Shown: positions 5,970 to 8,142 of the stretch, piece by piece
Layout: every line of letters begins with the position of its first letter
How positions within the stretch are numbered: position 1 is the stretch's first letter
DNA from: Halobacteriales archaeon SW_9_67_25
GTDB lineage: Archaea > Halobacteriota > Halobacteria > Halobacteriales > Haloarculaceae
Direction: 5' to 3'
Assembly (NCBI GenBank): GCA_003022745.1
Contig: PXSU01000166.1
Span: forward strand, 1 to 8,142
Length of the DNA stretch: 8,142 nucleotides
The notes under the pieces: model-generated
Database searches by the model: none
What the model saw: the letters and a program-made list of their open reading frames with translations, nothing else
What the model was told of the DNA's origin: nothing
Translations under genes and position numbers: made by a program

Positions 5970-7420
5970 CTCGCGCCGTCGTCGTTCCCACCCTGCTCGG
6001 CCCAGGGCGGCCGACTCACCCTGGTCGTACCGACCTCGCTCGTCCTCACGGCGAACTCGACCCGGGTGCCGTCGCTGGCGGTTACGTAGTCCCACTGTCC
6101 GTACCGAATCAGCCCGTCGTCAGTGACGTACACCGTGCCGTTTGCGTCGCGAATGCCGGGATAGGGGTCGCCGGCGGTCGTGACCCGGTAGACGGTGCGG
6201 TTCTCCTCACGGACCCGCTCCCCGAGCGTGCTCTCCTCGGCCGACAGCGACCAGCGCAGGTACCGTGCCGTCTGGTCGAGGACGCGGGCCGTGGACAGGC
6301 GCGACCTGGCGAACGGTTCGGTCGACCGGAGACGCACCCACGTCCGATTCTCGTCCGAGAAGGCGTCCGCCCCGACGATGGCACGGGGGGAGGTTTCGAA
6401 TGCGCCTGCCGCCGATACCGACACGCTGTACCGCCGGCGCGACTCGACACGGATCGTCTCGACGTAGGTCCCCGTCACCCGTCCGTCCTCGAACTCGCGG
6501 TACTGGACCGTCAGCGTGTACGACCCCTCTGCGAGTGACGCCCGGTGTGCCGCGACCAGTCGCTCGTAGTCGGCCAGTCCCGACTCGTCGACGCCCGGCG
6601 GGTAGCGGTCGTCGGGCTGTTGGACCGCCGCGGTGAGCGACCGCGCGGGAGTCTCGGTCGCGAGGGTACGTGCGGCCGCTATCGCCTCCCCGTTCCGGTC
6701 GTCTCCGGCCGGCTGCGTCGCGGTCCCGGCGGGTGTCGCCGTTTCGGTCACCGATCCGACGCCGGTCGAGCCGCGTGTCCCGCTTCCCGGTGGAAGGAAG
6801 ACGAGTCCGAGGAGGGCCCCGGTGACGACGGCAACGACTGCGACCGTAGCGAGCAGGTGCCGGTCGGGCGCGCCACGCCTGCGGAGGCGGGCAGGGACTC
6901 GCAGGGTGTCCGGAACCGCGCCCGCCGCCGGCAGCCACCTGCCTGGCGCGGCCTCCCGGTCCTGACCCGCCACGGCGGGCTGCCCCCCGCTGGCGTCCCG
7001 GCCACTGTGCCGGTCCTTACTGCCCTCCCTCTCCGTGTCGCCAGTGCTTCCGGGGCCGTCGGTGACGGCGTCGATCCCGAGGTGGGCGGCAAGCAGGTCC
7101 CGCGCAGCCGCCCGGTCGACGGCGTAGTGGAGCTGTTCGTGGAGGGCACTCGTGTCGACGACATCCGGGGCGTCATCCCCCGTGCTGGCTGTCCCTCCGT
7201 CGACGGTCACGAGGACGTCGGTTTCGGCGGACACTTCTGATGGGACCGCGGGGCACACGGCGACGGCCTCCTCGCCCGGCTGGAGAGTCAGTCGACCCTC
7301 GGCAGGCGACTCGACCTCGTAGCCCCTGGCGTCGTAGAGGGCAGCCACCATGTCTGTGACTGCGCTCCTGTCGGCCGCGCGGCAGGCCGCGGCGAGTCGG
7401 TCCCGCGAGACCAGCTGCAT
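5966..7420 (-). CDS. Single-pass membrane protein: cytoplasmic N-domain plus external LolA-like domain
   Basis: A 484-residue protein with three parts. Residues 1-117 form a compact alpha/beta domain (VAALYDARGYEVESP, then AVAVCP and LHEQLHYAVDRAAARDLLAA). The pattern recalls haloarchaeal Mrr/restriction-endonuclease-fold domains, but I see no clear PD-(D/E)xK catalytic set, so nuclease activity is not supported. Residues 118-187 are a disordered, charged linker ending in a basic RVPARLRRRGAP block just before one membrane helix (188-209, LLATVAVVAVVTGALLGLVF). Residues 213-243 are a Thr/Ser/Pro stalk. Residues 245-484 are a beta-rich domain (SYTLTVQYREFEDGRVTGTY, NGTVYVTDDGLIRYGQWDYV) like haloarchaeal surface proteins compared with LolA-type lipid-binding folds. 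The positive-inside rule places the N-domain in the cytoplasm and the C-domain outside. The start at 7420 is supported by a TATA box 27 nt ahead. Domain names are inference; the topology is well supported. Confidence 0.85.
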   Translation of the reverse strand: MQLVSRDRLAAACRAADRSAVTDMVAALYDARGYEVESPAEGRLTLQPGEEAVAVCPAVPSEVSAETDVLVTVDGGTASTGDDAPDVVDTSALHEQLHYAVDRAAARDLLAAHLGIDAVTDGPGSTGDTEREGSKDRHSGRDASGGQPAVAGQDREAAPGRWLPAAGAVPDTLRVPARLRRRGAPDRHLLATVAVVAVVTGALLGLVFLPPGSGTRGSTGVGSVTETATPAGTATQPAGDDRNGEAIAAARTLATETPARSLTAAVQQPDDRYPPGVDESGLADYERLVAAHRASLAEGSYTLTVQYREFEDGRVTGTYVETIRVESRRRYSVSVSAAGAFETSPRAIVGADAFSDENRTWVRLRSTEPFARSRLSTARVLDQTARYLRWSLSAEESTLGERVREENRTVYRVTTAGDPYPGIRDANGTVYVTDDGLIRYGQWDYVTASDGTRVEFAVRTSEVGTTRVSRPPWAEQGGNDDGAS

Positions 7421-7444
7421 AGCCCGGATAGGTGCTCGACCGGG

Positions 7445-7450
7445 TTAAAA
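7445..7450 (-). promoter_or_regulatory. TATA box of the 7420 membrane protein gene
   Basis: The minus strand reads TTTTAA, centred about 27 nt ahead of the ATG at 7420, so the mRNA should be leaderless. It forms half of a divergent promoter region with the box at 7513-7520. Confidence 0.65.
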
Positions 7451-7512
7451 TCGTCTCCACCGCGCATCTGGAGTCTCGCAAGCGTCGGCCGTCCGACGCC
7501 CGTCTGACGGGG

Positions 7513-7520
7513 ATTTAAGC
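7513..7520 (+). promoter_or_regulatory. TATA-like box with no start codon at the usual distance
   Basis: ATTTAAGC lies within GC-rich sequence and resembles the lsm promoter box (TTTAAG). The expected TSS is near 7541-7546, where no ATG, GTG or TTG is present in any frame. It must therefore give a transcript with a leader, a non-coding RNA, or nothing. The only upstream start for the following ORF, a GTG at 7523, would lie before the TSS. Confidence 0.4.
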
Positions 7521-7522
7521 GG

Positions 7523-7846
7523 GTGTGTCTCTCCGTACCACGCACGGCGTCACGTTCGAACACGATACTCCTGGAGGCGGAGTACGGTCCCGATCCCGCC
7601 AGCCACCCGGCGGAGCAGTCGGCGGTCGTGCGGGCCAACCCGGAGGAGGCGACCGAAGACGAGGCTATCGACCGCAGAGCGCGCGTGGCCGACCTCGGAC
7701 GGCGTGTCGAGCGACGCAAAAACGAGAAGCGTGCGCTCGTCCGGGCTCGACACGAGAGTCCCTACGCTCCCGCCGGGGATCGCGCCACGAGACAGCGACG
7801 CCGCGAGAGGCGGCTATGGATCAGTCTGAAACGGCAGTTCTTCTAG
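7523..7846 (+). CDS. Hypothetical small protein (uncertain start, possibly degenerate)
   Basis: This frame gives up to 107 residues from GTG 7523 to the TAG at 7844-7846. Codons for residues about 18-52 (EAEYGPDPASHPAEQSAVV, then ANPEEATEDEAIDRR) have mostly G or C in third position and haloarchaeal composition, which argues for real coding. Residues 40-77 look helical, perhaps coiled coil. The C-terminal 30 residues are very basic (RQRRRERRLWISLKRQFF) and their codon bias is weaker. GTG 7523 conflicts with the TATA-like box just ahead of it; GTG 7628 is the next in-frame choice and would leave 72 residues. An overlapping frame from GTG 7525 (VSLRTTHGVTFEHD) looks equally natural over the first 14 codons, so a frameshift near 7565-7570 is possible. 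I do not recognise the family. Its stop shares a CTAG with the converging gene. Confidence 0.4.
   Translation: MCLSVPRTASRSNTILLEAEYGPDPASHPAEQSAVVRANPEEATEDEAIDRRARVADLGRRVERRKNEKRALVRARHESPYAPAGDRATRQRRRERRLWISLKRQFF
7843..7846. other. Second CTAG shared by convergent stop codons
   Basis: CTAG supplies TAG (7844-7846) to the small plus-strand ORF and TAG (read from 7845 to 7843) to the DUF420-type gene. The significance depends on whether the plus-strand ORF is real. Confidence 0.7.
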
Positions 7847-8142
7847 TAGACGACGTACAGGAGGGCGTAGACGACGAGGCCGAGCGCGAACGAGACCAGC
7901 CACAGCGTCGCGGCGACGCGCCCGACCCGTGGATGTGGCGTCTCCGGGATGTCGGCGACGTCGTGGGTGACCGCCAGCAGGAGCACGTAGTACAGCAGCG
8001 GGATACAGACGATGGCCAGCAGAATGTGCACCGCGAGGAGGGGGAGGTAGACGAACCGGTAGACCGGGTCCGGTCCGGGAAACGGCGTCGGTCCCTCGAG
8101 CGAGACTCGGTAGAGGTAGAGCACCAGGAACGTGACGAACAG
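7843..8142 (-). CDS. DUF420-type multi-spanning membrane protein (C-terminal part)
   Basis: The minus-strand frame is open to the right edge of the window; 99 residues are visible and the N-terminus lies outside. The stretch begins LFVTFLVLYLYRVSLEG, the end of one membrane helix, followed by an external or cytoplasmic loop (PTPFPGPDPVYRFVY). Two full helices then follow: LPLLAVHILLAIVCIPLLYY with VLLLAV, and VAATLWLVSFALGLVVYALL. The first carries a conserved-looking His (AVHILLA), and ETPHPRVGRVA precedes the second. This layout matches the DUF420/YozB-like family, which in haloarchaea and Bacillus is a small integral membrane protein of unknown role, often found near cytochrome oxidase genes; that context is not visible here. 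A GTG at 8124 is in frame, but the upstream codons continue the helix, so it is not the start. Confidence 0.82.
   Translation of the reverse strand: MFVTFLVLYLYRVSLEGPTPFPGPDPVYRFVYLPLLAVHILLAIVCIPLLYYVLLLAVTHDVADIPETPHPRVGRVAATLWLVSFALGLVVYALLYVVY

Noticed and set aside
4602..6095. A 497-codon minus-strand frame across purF
   Set aside because: Antisense shadow of a well-identified gene; acidic composition arises from mirrored GAC/GTC codons.
7816..8142. A plus-strand frame from ATG 7816 open to the right edge
   Set aside because: It is antisense to the DUF420-type gene, whose membrane helices are clear, and has the usual mirror composition.

Overview
The window is a gene-dense stretch of a halophilic archaeal (class Halobacteria) chromosome. 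This reading rests on the high G+C content with G/C-rich third codon positions, the Asp/Glu-rich proteins, Tat-type lipoprotein signal peptides followed by Thr/Pro/Glu linkers, and A/T-rich TATA boxes about 26-28 nt ahead of start codons (leaderless transcription). An archaeal LSm protein and ribosomal protein L37e confirm an archaeon. Nothing in the window points to a prophage, insertion sequence, CRISPR array or tRNA/rRNA gene.

Layout, left to right. (1) Positions 1-1218, plus strand: the 3' end of the electron transfer flavoprotein beta gene and the complete alpha gene, translationally coupled (TGATG) with a strong Shine-Dalgarno site. (2) Positions 1225-1243: a perfect 9-bp inverted repeat between convergent genes. 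(3) Positions 1272-2978, minus strand: two unrelated secreted lipoprotein genes, each with its own leaderless promoter. The one ending at 1272 carries a frameshift about 100 nt before its natural end. (4) Positions 3072-4127, plus strand: an M42-family metallo-aminopeptidase with all catalytic residues, divergent from the second lipoprotein gene. (5) Positions 4167-5969, plus strand: a compact lsm - rpl37e - purF cluster with overlapping or nearly touching genes, driven by one visible promoter ahead of lsm. (6) Positions 5966-7420, minus strand: a single-pass membrane protein with a cytoplasmic N-terminal domain and a large external domain. Its stop codon overlaps the purF stop in a shared CTAG. 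(7) Positions 7421-7846: a divergent promoter region followed by a poorly understood small plus-strand ORF. (8) Positions 7843-8142, minus strand: the C-terminal part of a DUF420-type membrane protein that runs off the right edge.

Most of the content is core metabolism and information processing: electron transfer to the quinone pool, peptide turnover, RNA binding, the ribosome and the first committed step of purine synthesis. The accessory part is the lipoproteins, the membrane protein and the orphan ORF. I do not see a convincing new multi-gene system. The best leads are the frameshifted lipoprotein, the fact that the only two CTAG tetranucleotides I can find are both shared stop codons of convergent ORFs, the promoter without a fitting start codon at 7513-7520, and the two-domain membrane protein.
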